From the NCBI GenBank assembly GCA_949592205.1, contig CATIUR010000005.1, positions 134,065,277-134,129,276 on the forward strand: a DNA stretch of 64,000 bases, in the 5' to 3' direction. The DNA is from Helichrysum umbraculigerum. Its lineage: Eukaryota; Streptophyta; Magnoliopsida; Asterales; Asteraceae. The notes beneath the pieces are model-generated. The model ran no database searches. It saw nothing but the letters and a program-made list of their open reading frames with translations, and was not told the DNA's origin. Every line of letters begins with the position of its first letter. Positions within the stretch are counted from its first letter, which is position 1. Positions 33,683 through 44,524 of this stretch are shown here, one piece after another. Made by a program: the position numbers and the translations under genes.

Positions 33683-34057
33683 ACTATCGATTCAAAAACT
33701 CAAAACTTTAAATATGAACTGCAAACAAAAGTGCAAAAGGACTTACATACTCCACAGCATTCAACAAACCAAAATCCCATCTTAAAATCAATTCTAACTT
33801 AAAACTTAGCAATCAAGAAACTCTCAATGGGAAACAATTCTAATACATTATTATTATACATAAAAAATAATTCATTTAGATTACCGATATTATTGTCCAC
33901 TTAAATAATCTAAAATTCATAAATTGAGCTCAACTTATTATTATTATTCTAGCAGGCATTATCCTTGATTTTCAATAGCAAAATACTCTCATACAAATAA
34001 CGTGTCACAATTCTCCAAATAATGAACATCCAAATAAATCAATCATTTTTCAAACCA

Positions 34058-34222
34058 AGACATTGGTGACAGGTCTGTACCTTAGTACAACAGAGCGACA
34101 TAACTTGGTTTTGGTTTTTCAATTCATGAGTCCTTTGTACTCATTTATTTTTATCTATTTTGATATCAAATATACTGACGAAAACCAGGTCTGTACTTTC
34201 GTACAACAGAGGAGACAACACC
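34058..34222 (-). other. Two conserved tetraloop hairpins in the D 3' region
   Basis: In element sense TGTAC, loop TAAG or GAAA, GTACA, each followed by GACCTG (near 34076-34090 and 34191-34205). G has three relatives at 58008-58242. Confidence 0.6.
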
Positions 34223-34609
34223 CAGTATATTCCTAAATGATGACAATTAGGATCCCAAAATTATGGATTATAACACGCTATCATACAAGAATTAAGACTA
34301 AGGTCATACCTTGCTAAAAGATCCTCATAGGATAAATCCCTACTTAATGCATTAAATTTCTTAATAGCTCAACAACCTTCATATAGATTGCCTATCGATA
34401 CATCACAAGATGAACTATCTAATATTTAAAAATTAAATTCATTTCATTCTTTGCATTCCCAAAATATGTTACAAGATTGCTAAACTTTATATAGAATATA
34501 ATTTTAAACAAAAATTTTAGCTGAAAAATGACTAACACGTAGAATGCCTTTTAACTTTAAAATTTGCCAATTTTTACCATTCAAATCTTAAGGACAAACA
34601 GACTTCTTT

Positions 34610-34650
34610 TCCCCATCCCCCACTTAAAAGTATGCAATGTCCTCATTGCA
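34610..34650 (-). promoter_or_regulatory. D second (internal) PPT-like tract with hairpin
   Basis: In element sense TGCAATG, loop AGGA, CATTGCA (34633-34650), followed by TTTTAAGTGGGGGATGGGG. It resembles a central polypurine tract and is found at the matching place in G (57565-57606). Confidence 0.65.
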
Positions 34651-35064
34651 AAAGAAAACAAAAATAAAGTGAATGGAAAAGAAGTGAACAGAAACTCCCC
34701 TGATCTGGAAGAAAGATCCTTGAAGGCATTCGTTCAGAAATAAAATACAACAGCACACTTCCGTAGGTGTAACACCCTCAAATTTTGGGTTGCGAAAGCG
34801 GTCGGGTCGGGTGTTACTAAATCAAATATCACAGCATAAGATACATAATGAACGACTCTAAATGAGACGTTTGAAAATAGTTATTACATTTCCCAAAATA
34901 AAATGTATACAAATTGTGAGTTCGCAAAATAATTTCAATACATAATTGTAATACAAAAGTTATGCAGAGAAATCCTGTTGTTTGAAAATATGCGACTCGA
35001 GCTAGCATAATCTTGTAGCAATCCTAATCCTGCTGGGCACCTGAGAACACATGCTAAAACGAGT

Positions 35065-35078
35065 CAGCTATAAAGCTG
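35065..35078 (-). other. Conserved LTR stem-loop (E)
   Basis: CAGCT, 4-nt loop, AGCTG; second copy at 41415-41428. Confidence 0.55.
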
Positions 35079-35466
35079 GTGAGTTCACAGGTACGTTAGT
35101 TGAAAAACAATAGTATAAACCTTGTATGTTTAAAAGTAGTTCAAAAACTATGATCTTGCTTTGTATTGTTATAAGGTTGTAACATCACTGTGTATACGTC
35201 TAACGAGGTATCTAATACCTAAGTAACTGTGGTGTGTACCTATGTACATAGAGAAAGTGGCAGTCCATGCCTAAATACCTATCAGGTATAAGTAAGTCTA
35301 CAGACGTGAGGCACTACATGCCTAAGTACAAATCAAGTATGCGTATAACCACATTATATAATAACAAGTAATAATATTACTTATTCACTAGTAAGGTGCT
35401 AACGTGCCACTTGGCCTAGGGTATTGCCTCCAGCAACGTATAAGTGTGGTCCCGCAATAAGTATTT

Positions 35467-35893
35467 ATCCGAATACCGAGCCAACGATCTCGAGTGTAAG
35501 CTCGCCGATCCGTTGCTCCATCAACGACCTCAAGTGTAATCTCGCAGATCCGTTGATATGCATGAATCTCGAGCGTAAGCCCGCAGATCCCGTGTTTGAG
35601 CCAACGATCTCGAGTGTAAGTTCGCCGATCCGTTGCTCCAACAATAATCTCGAGTGTAATCTCGCAGATCCCGTGTTTTATATCGCTTTACCACGATATC
35701 GTTTTGAATCACTGAATCATCTACCGTGATCTCGTTTTGTGCCCACTGTAACCGTGGCATCGTTTTGTGCCCACTGTGACCGTGGCATCGTACCGCATTA
35801 CTTGCCAGCAACGTATGTAATTAAGCCGGCAGTATTACGACATGCCCGACTTGAGTAATAGAGAGCCGACAGTACTACGACATGCCCGACTAA
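35467..35893. repeat. Tandem repeats in the E LTR
   Basis: Alternating units with CTCGAGTGTAA and CTCGCCGATCCGTTG or CTCGCAGATCC, then GTGCCCACTGTAACCGTGG units, then two copies of a unit with AGTACTACGACATGCCCGAC. The other LTR has the same series (41817-42241). Confidence 0.85.
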
Positions 35894-37985
35894 GTAATCG
35901 TGTTTGTATAAGTGTATGTATATTAATATAAATAAGTAAGTAGTAGATAGCACCATGTGCTTGAGATAGTGTACAAGTATATGTATATATATATGTCAAA
36001 TCAACAAACACGTCTAATAGAGTATCATGCCGCGCATGAAAGTAGTTTAGCGTATCTAAATATGTATATACAATACTTAGATATCAAGTATATCACCATA
36101 AGCCTAGGTATGACTAATCATCACCTAGTTGTTTTGTATTAGTATAAGGAATCTATACTAACATACGTTACTAACGTATGCTCCTAGTCTCAGCCTAGCA
36201 AGTATATTGAGATCCTTGGTTGATGTTTACTTGTGTACAATTCAAATTTAGAAGTCCTGGAATGGAATGTATGGGCAGTCTTAGTTCCTAAAAGGAAAAC
36301 TAATCCTGCAGAAGTCTAGTTGTCGTCCAGTGTAGGTAGAACTAACCCGTTCTAGTATATTGGTTAGTAATGTCCCGCGACATTATGGCCAAGGTTTAGT
36401 GATAACTTAAGCAAGTTATGTAGTGGTAATTGTTTCTCAACAATATGATAATGTACGGTTGTAACCTATCTAGGTTAAGTATTGATATTGTTCTACAACA
36501 AAATGTTGGGTGTAATTCATAAGTATTAAACCTTTCGTATTATGTCACAGTAATATAGATAAGTGTGAATTATAAAAGTTTATTCATTATAATCCGAAAA
36601 CAGTAATTAAGCATGCGTCTCACCCCGAAAACAGTAAAACAGTTGAAGAGTGGGGCTATGAACTCACCTGTGAGTTGTCAGCGATCCTACGATACGTGTG
36701 TTGTCCGTATGGTAACCTCCTAGTGCCGTAGACACGTGAGGTTATATGAGTAAGATACTAATCGGTTTAACTAAACGTGTCGTGAAAGTAAACTTCCGTT
36801 GTTTAGTTTTAGAATTGTGTACGGTCCGTTTGTGGCAGTTTGTAATAATGATAATTCTCAATTAAATCGTTACTAAAATCGTTTCGTTGTCTATTTTACA
36901 AAAATATAATTTTTGTACGTAAGTCATCGTTGTAAAAAGTGTAGTTGTTGTTACGCGAAAGTCGAATCGTTGGGCAAAAACTCATTTCGCAGATCAGATC
37001 AGATCAGGTAGCTCGACTCGGCTCGTATCTCGACTCGGCTCGCTACTCGGTTCGATTTGTAGCTCTACTCGACTCGCAATCTCAGCTCGGTTTGTTGTTC
37101 GGTTCGACTCGCAGCTAAGCTCGGTTTGCTGCTCGGTCCGACTCGCATCTCGGCTCGGTTCGCTACTCGACTCGGCTCGCTCGACGAACTAAGATCTGGA
37201 ATCTCAACTCGCCCGACGAGCTGTTCGTATTTTTGGTTTTAAAAACACATTTCTGAGTCGTTTTTGGACATGATCTTGTTGGGTAAACGTTCTAGCATGT
37301 AAATAAAAGCTTTACAAGTATATCAAATGGGTTTTAAAGCTCCTTACCAACAAAACCGAAAATCGAAGAAGATGTGAATGATGATGATGAAGAAGATGAT
37401 CCGCATCTGCTGCTGCTCTCGTTGTTGTTGTTGATGATGATGCTCCCGAAAATGTTGATAGTGGTGGCGGTTTCCGGCGGTGGCCGGTGGTGGTGGTTGT
37501 TGTTTGATTATTTTAGAGAGAAAGTTTAGAGAAGAAAGAAGAAGAAGATGGTGAAAATGAGAAGAAAATGAGGTGGGGAGGAGGCCGGCCCATCCTTTTT
37601 GGTGGGTTCGGTTGTCCCAATTTCGCGGTATAAATGCCCGTGTTTGTTTGCCCGATCGCAAAAATAATTAAATTATTTTAAATTCATAATTTTGCTAATA
37701 CGAAATCGTATATGTTTTTATTCGAAGTATTTTATAAAAATACTTTATTTGAGTTATAAAAATATAACTTTGTTTTGGATTTGTTTGACAGATACCTTTC
37801 GTATGGTTTCGTCGCCAAAATGCGTTTTAAACAAAACGAATTATGTTCTGAAATAGTTTAATATTTTCCGTGTAAATAATGTTTATTTAAAATAATAACA
37901 CATTATTTAAAGTAAGGCGTACCAAGTACGTGAAATGAAAGTTTTAAATCGGGCGCGAAAATTGACTTTTTGACCAGGTGTTACA

Positions 37986-38020
37986 TTCTCCCCCTGTTAA
38001 GAAAATTTCGTCCCGAAATT
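37986..38020 (-). promoter_or_regulatory. E polypurine tract and pre-PPT hairpin
   Basis: The minus strand has AATTTCGGGACGAAATT (38004-38020), then TTAACAGGGGGAGAA next to the LTR. Confidence 0.85.
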
Positions 38021-38477
38021 TCGTGTGAATTCGTGGTCGCGTGGGGTCTGGGGAGACATGTATGTACGAGAAGTTTGTCGAATAGATTGTAGACATACCA
38101 TGTCTATTACGGGTTTGAAAAGCAGTCAATCCATGTCTGTGTCGCAGTTTATCACCGTAGTCACATTCCGATTATATTGTTTGTTCAAGGTATGATTAAG
38201 TCGGGGTTACTAGGTGACCGTTTACATTGTATTCCATTCGGGACTAGATAGTTGTCACGTAGTGACCGTTTAGTGAATAGTCCTATCAGGACTAAGTAAT
38301 TGGTGAACGTTCAGTCGATTAGTCTGCTGAAAGCAAACTTTGAGTTCTACGTGGGCCTAGGTCAGCTAGCCCTATGATGCACTCGGCATTAAATTGATAA
38401 AAGTGGTGTTAGGGAGTAAAAAGTACACGCTTAGCGAATCTAAAATTGAAGGCTTATGTTTTCGAGGAAAGTTATAC
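38021..38477 (-). mobile_element. E internal, non-coding stretch
   Basis: Between the gag remnant and the PPT. I recognise no protein similarity; all of pol is missing here. Confidence 0.6.
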
Positions 38478-39475
38478 CTACATTATTGTTGGAGATTTGT
38501 TCGGTTCATCCAGAGCTGATGAGGTGGATTTTACGTTTCCGTTTTGGGCAATCCTTCTTGTAATGTCCGGGTTCGCCACATTTGAAGCATATCCTTTGTG
38601 ATTCGGGATTGGCGGGAACTCTGCAATCCCAGATTTTGTGTCCGTATCGTTGGCATCATTCACAGGGTAAACCACATGAACCATCATGATGACGTTTACA
38701 GCCGTGACAAAATGGTTTGTTACCCGCATAGCCTCGTTTTTTTTTTGGTAGTGTAAGACCTTAACGGTTCAGGTTGATTTGTTGGATTATGACTAGTGCT
38801 GGAATTTCCATTCCATTGCCCTTGGTTGTTTTTAGTTGCAGGTGTTCCGCGTCGAACCACCTGTGCCATGAGTTTGTGGGCCATGCGAACAGCATCGTGA
38901 ATAGTGGCGGGTTTAGAGGCGGTGACCATTCCCTCTATTTGCATCGGGAGTCCTCCGATGTACCTTTCGATTTGTTTGTGTTCAGGGTTCACCATGCTTG
39001 GGCAAAGAAGTGCCAGTTGGTGAAAGCGGTTGGTGTACGTCATGATGTCATTGTCCTTCACGGTGAGGTGCCAAAGTTCATTCTCGAGTTCGTACAGTTC
39101 CTCACTGGGACAATACTCGTCCCTCATTAATCGTTTCAGTTCCTCCCAAGGAAGTTCGTGAGCGGTGTCGATCCCTACGGTTTGGGCGTAGGAATTCCAT
39201 CAGGTAAGGGCATTATCTTGGAGAGTGTAGGTAGAGTATTTAACTTTGTAGTCATCGGGGCAGTTGCAAATGTGGAATATAGATTCCATTCTCTCGATCC
39301 ATCTAATTAATCTGGCAGCCCCTTCAGTACCAACGAAGTTTGGCGGGTTACAGTTCAGGAATTCCTTATAGGTGCAGGGTCGCGCTCGGTTTCGAGTAGC
39401 TAAAGCATCAGCCACTCTTCGTTCAGCAATTTGATCAAGCTCAGCTTGAGTGTATGTTCGTTGTTTAGGCGGCAT
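38478..39475 (-). pseudogene. E gag remnant (Tekay type)
   Basis: It starts with ATG at 39475 (MPPKQRTYTQAELDQIAERR), similar to B gag. Capsid motifs LIRWIERMESIF and DEYCPSEELYELENELWHL are clear. A stop (39200-39202) replaces a Trp of the LTWWNSY motif. A long T run near 38738-38748 shifts the frame before the zinc knuckles, whose cysteine and histidine codons can still be followed in another frame to about 38520. Pol is absent. Confidence 0.85.
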
Positions 39476-41103
39476 GATTCTTAAATAAGGATGAAATAAC
39501 AAAGGGTGAGATCTTTATTCAAAGATTATGATTATCACAGTGGCATACATAGGAGAGTGTCACACAATCGTGCAAAGTGACCATCAATGATGTACAATGA
39601 TGGGATTTTGGGAATTCCTTAAAGTATGTGTTCAAAAGTCCTCGGACTTTTTGGGTTCGTCATGCCGTGAACAGTTCACGCGAGTTTTCAGTGTAGTCAA
39701 CTAAGACTAGGTTATTATAGCTAGTCCAACAGACAATAGTGCAGTACTAGCGTACTGTAGGTGTAATCCTAATAAATCAGTGTGTAGTCACGTACTGTAA
39801 CGCAGTGCTAATAGCACAGTAATGTAATCGGGTGTGTACGTGTACCTATAGAATAGCGTACATGCAAGTAGTAGTCAAGTGTGGCACCTCGTGCCCAGTA
39901 AAGTAGTCGTATATACATATAAAGTGTACATGTAACTCTAAGAAGTCTACATGTACTTCGAAAGTAGCACCTAGTGCCAGGAAGTAGCTTATCGAGCCCG
40001 AAAGTAGCACAATGTGCCCAGTAGTATCATCAAGTATGCATATAAATGTACATGTACCTATATCTAGCGTACATGCAGTAGTAATCATTTTTGGCATTAC
40101 GTGCCCAAAAGTGTATGCATATAATCAGTAAGTACAATTATAGTACCGTGTTAAACCAGTGGATCACCCTATGGTAATATAGTAATTGTAGACAAATCGT
40201 TTACCTATAGTTATCACACGACAGTCAGGTTTTACTTATTGGAACAACATTCCAAGATGCGAGTGTTGCGGTTGACCAAGTTATTTAGTGATCGTCTGTC
40301 TGACGATGAGGGCGAGTGAAGATAATGTGAGAGAAATAAATGTGACGCGCCTTGGTAACGATTCCTCATAAAATGAGAAATTTGTTGGTTTGTTTTCAGA
40401 ATTTGAATTCTTCAAGTAGATCTCTTTTGAATAAATTATTTGTAGTAACGTCGTTGTTGGTTTTAATTTCATGAACGATTAGCGTACGTGGGTCCCTATT
40501 CCCATAGGTAATGCTTATGCCTCCTTCCAGAGGTTCGGCGAATAGTATGATGTTCTCATACGCATGCGTGTGGAGAAAGTGTCGAATCGTGATGGTGAGA
40601 AAGATGGCGATGTGCCTTTTCGCGAGTATATGACAGTACAGCGGAATGTGTTATAAATGATTGCGCGTGTATAAATGAGTAAGTGATAGTGGATGAGAAC
40701 AAGTCTCATTAGTTGTATTAGGTAATTGTTATAAAGGCCATACTTGGCGTTTCCAGTGGTACGTGTATTAGTGAGTGTATTATCGATTGATGCTTATATA
40801 TACATACATATATAATAGCATAGAAGTAGTACACATATAAGGACTATTCATATATACCTACAGTACATATATTAGCCTAGGGTGTCTAGCACAAAACAAT
40901 CAGAGTCAACTAGTGCATTCCTGATCCAGTATAACCCCTTTCAGATCTCACATCATCTTTGTTTAATTGTACATAGTTAGCTACGCTATGTTAAATTAAA
41001 CTCGTATGAGGTAATCCCTGAACCAGTTATACCTAATGAGGAATACTGCCTAACGGTCATAGTCTAGGCCCACTAAATGCAACCTAGTTCACTATAACCT
41101 TAG
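39476..41103 (-). mobile_element. E leader
   Basis: Long leader between PBS and gag, with the dimerisation hairpin at 40962-41000. A minus-strand frame at 40281-40472 contains PRRVTFIS, matching the Ser/Arg-rich frame of C. The stretch around 39840-40140 consists of irregular repeats of GTAC and GTGCCC-type words with no coding similarity. Confidence 0.7.
40962..41000 (-). promoter_or_regulatory. Candidate dimerisation/packaging hairpin of E
   Basis: Same outer and inner arms as H and B. The 9-nt loop in element sense is CGTAGCTAA, in which the self-complementary hexamer is TAGCTA instead of TGATCA. It starts 103 nt after the PBS. Confidence 0.6.
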
Positions 41104-41115
41104 GCTCTGATACCA
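41104..41115 (-). other. E primer-binding site (tRNA-Met)
   Basis: The minus strand reads TGGTATCAGAGC, 3 bp from the LTR at 41119. Confidence 0.93.
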
Positions 41116-41118
41116 ATC

Positions 41119-44100
41119 TGTAACACCCTCAAATTTTGGGTTGCGGAAGCGGTCGGGTCGGGTGTTACTAAATCAAATATCACAGCATAAGATACATAAT
41201 GAACGACTCTAAATGAGACGTTTGAAATAGTTATTACATTTCCCAAAATAAAATGTATACAAATTGTGAGTTCGCAAAATAATTTCAATACATAATTGTA
41301 ATACAAAAGTTATGCAGAGAAATCCTGTTGTTTGAAAATATGCGACTCGAGCTAGCATAATCTTGTAGCAATCCTAATCCTGCTGGGAACCTGAGAACAC
41401 ATGCTAAAACGAGTCAGCTATAAAGCTGGTGAGTTCACAGGTACGTTAGTTGACAAACAATAGTATAAACCTTGTATGTTTAAAAGTAGTTCAAAAACTA
41501 TGATCTTGCTTTGTATTGTTATAAGGTTGTAACATCACTGTGTATACGTCTAACGAGGTATCTAATACCTAAGTAACCGTGGTGTGTACCTATGTACATA
41601 GAGAAAGTGGCAGTCCATGCCTAAATACCTATCAGGTATAAGTAAGTCTACAGACATGAGGCACTACATGCCTAAGTACAAATCAAGTATGCGTATAACC
41701 ACGTTATATAATAAAAAGTAATAATATTACTTATTCACTACTAAGGTGCTAACGTGCCACTTGGCCTAGGGTGTTGCCTCCAGCAACGTATAAGTGTGGT
41801 CCCGCAATAAGTATTTATCCGAATACCGAGCCAATGATCTCGTGTGTAAGCTCGCCGATCCGTTGCTCCATCAACGACCTCAAGTGTAATCTCGCAGATC
41901 CGTTGATATGCATGAATCTCGAGCGTAAGCCCTCAGATCCCGTGTTTGAGCCAACGATCTCGAGTGTAAGCTCGCCGATCCGTTGCTCCAACAATAATCT
42001 CGAGTGTAATCTCGCAGATCCCGTGTTTTATATCGCTTTACCACGATATCGTTTTGAATCACTGAATCATCTACCGTGATCTCGTTTTGTGCCCACTGTA
42101 ACCGTGGCATCGTTTTGTGCCCACTGTGACCGTGGCATCGTACCGCATTACTTGCCAGCAACGTATGTAATTAAGCCGGCAGTACTACGACATGCCCGAC
42201 TTGAGTAATAGAGAGCCGACAGTACTACGACATGCCCGACTAAGTAATCGTGTTTGTATAAGTGTATGTATATTAATATAAATAAGTAAGTAGTAGATAG
42301 CACCATGTGCTTGAGATAGTGTACAAGTATATGTATATATATATGTCAAATCAACAAACACGTCTAATAGAGTATCATGCCGCGCATGAAAGTAGTTTAG
42401 CGTATCTAAATATGTATATACAATACTTAGATATCAAGTATATCACCATAAGCCTAGGTATGACTAATCATCACCTAGTTGTTTTGTATTAGTATAAGGA
42501 ATCTATACTAACATACGTTACTAACGTATGCTCCTAGTCTCAGCCTAGCAAGTATATTGAGATCCTTGGTTGATGTTTACTTGTGTACAATTCAAATTTA
42601 GAAGTCCTGGAATGGAATGTATGGGCAGTCTTAGTTCCTAAAAGGAAAACTAATCCTGCAGAAGTCTAGTTGTCGTCCAGTGTAGGTAGAACTAACCCGT
42701 TCTAGTATATTGGTTAGTAATGTCCCGCGACATTATGGCCAAGGTTTAGTGATAACTTAAGCAAGTTATGTAGTGGTAATTGTTTCTCAACAATATGATA
42801 ATGTACGGTTGTAACCTATCTAGGTTAAGTATTGATATTGTTCTACAACAAAATGTTGGGTGTAATTCATAAGTATTACACCTTTCGTATTACATCACAG
42901 TAATATAGATAAGTGTGAATTATAAAAGTTTATTCATTATAATCCGAAAACAGTAATTAAGCATGCGCCTCACCCCGAAAACAGTAAAACAGTTGAAGAG
43001 TGGGGCTATGAACTCACCTGTGAGTTGTCAGCGATCCTACGATACGTGTGTTGTCCGTATGGTAACCTCCTAGTGCCCTAGACACGTGAGGTTATATGAG
43101 TAAGATACTAATCGGTTTAACTAAACGTGTCGTGAAAGTAAACTTCCGTTGTTTAGTTTTAGAATTGTGTACGGTCCGTTTGTGGCAGTTTGTAATAATG
43201 ATAATTCTCAATTAAATCGTTATTAAAATCGTTTCGTTGTCTATTTTACAAAAATATAATTTTTGTACGTAAGTCATCGTTGTAAAAAGTGTAGTTGTTG
43301 TTACGCGAAAGTCGAATCGTTGGGCAAAAACTCATTTCGCAGATCAGATCAGTTCAGGTAGCTCGACTCGGCTCGTATCTCGACTCGGCTCGCTACTCGG
43401 TTCGATTTGTAGCTCTACTCGACTCGCAATCTCAGCTCGGTTTGTTGTTCGGTTCGACTCGCAGCTAAGCTCGGTTTGCTGCTCGGTCCGACTCGCATCT
43501 CGGCTCGGTTCGCTACTCGACTCGGCTCGCTCGACGAACTAAGATCTGGAATCTCAACTCGCCCGACGAGCTGTTCGTATTTTTGGTTTTAAAAACACAT
43601 TTCTGAGTCGTTTTTGGACATGATCTTGTTGGGTAAACGTTTACAAGTATATTAAATGGGTTTTAAAGCTCCTTACCAACAAAACCGAAAATCGAAGAAG
43701 ATGGGAATGATGATGATGAAGAAGATGATCCGCAGCTGCTGCTGCTCTCGTTGTTGTTGTTGATGATGATGCTCCCGAAAATGTTGATAGTGGTGGCGGT
43801 TTCCGGCGGTGGCCGGTGGTGGTGGTTGTTGTTTGATTATTTTAGAGAGAAAGTTTAGAGAAGAAAGAAGAAGAAGATGGTGAAAATGAGAAGAAAATGA
43901 GGTGGGGAGGAGGCCGGCCCATCCTTTTTGGTGGGTTCGGTTGTCCCCATTTCGCGGTATAAATGCCCGTGTTTGTTTGCCCGATCGCAAAAATAATTAA
44001 ATTATTTTAAATTCATAATTTTGCTAATACGAAATCGTATATGTTTTTATTCGAAGTATTTTATAAAAATACTTTATTTGAGTTATAAAAATATAACTTT

Positions 44101-44314
44101 GTTTTGGATTTGTTTGACAGATACCTTTCGTATGGTTTCGTCGCCAAAATGCGTTTTAAACAAAACGAATTATGTTCTGAAATAGTTTAATATTTTCCGT
44201 GTAAATAATGTTTATTTAAAATAATAACACATTATTTAAAGTAAGGCGTACCAAGTACGTGAAATGAAAGTTTTAAATCGGGCGCGAAAATTGACTTTTT
44301 GACCAGGTGTTACA
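41119..44314 (-). mobile_element. E 5' LTR (right copy)
   Basis: Partner of 34768-37985, differing by scattered substitutions and a 22-bp deletion near 43640. Stem-loop at 41415-41428, GGTGAGT/AGCCCC module at 42969-43019, CTCG-rich repeat at about 43355-43530. Confidence 0.93.
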
Positions 44315-44524
44315 GTAGGCATCACGATTGCATTTAGCATATGCAACAAGCCTTTAAACCTCTCAGTATCCTGAGCGGACGAGTTGTAGTCTCGTGATGA
44401 TTTTCAGAGAACACACCCACAAAGTTCAAACCTGCAAACAAAAACAATAAAACGAAATAACGGGTTGTCTCCCGAAAGCGCTTTTGTTTATCACGTCGGT
44501 AAGCTCGACCTTTTACTTCATAAC

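Larger units (their letters stand above)
33683..34767 (-). mobile_element. D 3' non-coding region, between the two PPT-like tracts
   Basis: No protein-coding similarity. It holds two tetraloop hairpins (34058-34222) and, at its far end, a second PPT-like tract with hairpin (34610-34650). E is inserted at 34768; the region resumes at 44315-44524 before meeting the end of pol. Confidence 0.75.
34768..37985 (-). mobile_element. E 3' LTR (left copy)
   Basis: From TGTAACACCCTC to GGTGTTACA on the + strand. Contains the stem-loop (35065-35078), repeats of ATCTCGAGTGTAA type (35467-35682), a degenerate relative of the C hairpin repeat (35685-35798), the GGTGAGT/AGCCCC module (36619-36669) and a CTCGACTCGGCTCG-rich stretch (37004-37185). 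Frames at 35424, 35530, 35957 and 37344 recur in the right LTR and are not genes. Confidence 0.93.
34768..44314 (-). mobile_element. E: Tekay-type element reduced to a gag remnant
   Basis: E is flanked by GTAGG at 34763-34767 and 44315-44319. LTRs 34768-37985 (3') and 41119-44314 (5'), 3218 and 3196 bp, very similar; a 22-bp gap lies near 37290. The interior of 3.1 kb has a tRNA-Met PBS, leader with hairpin, a broken gag and no protease, RT or integrase. The PPT and AATTTCG hairpin are intact. It is non-autonomous. Confidence 0.93.

Noticed and set aside
33646..34767. Envelope-like frame of an Athila 'retrovirus'
   Set aside because: No frame of useful length follows pol in D or G; the regions are AT-rich and non-coding.
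35424..35811. Open frames on both strands, repeated at 41771-42161
   Set aside because: By-products of the CTCGAG-type tandem repeats in the E LTRs.
37344..37661. 105-codon frame with Pro/His/Gln-rich tail, also at 43673-43990
   Set aside because: Present in both E LTRs; translated simple repeats, no family features.
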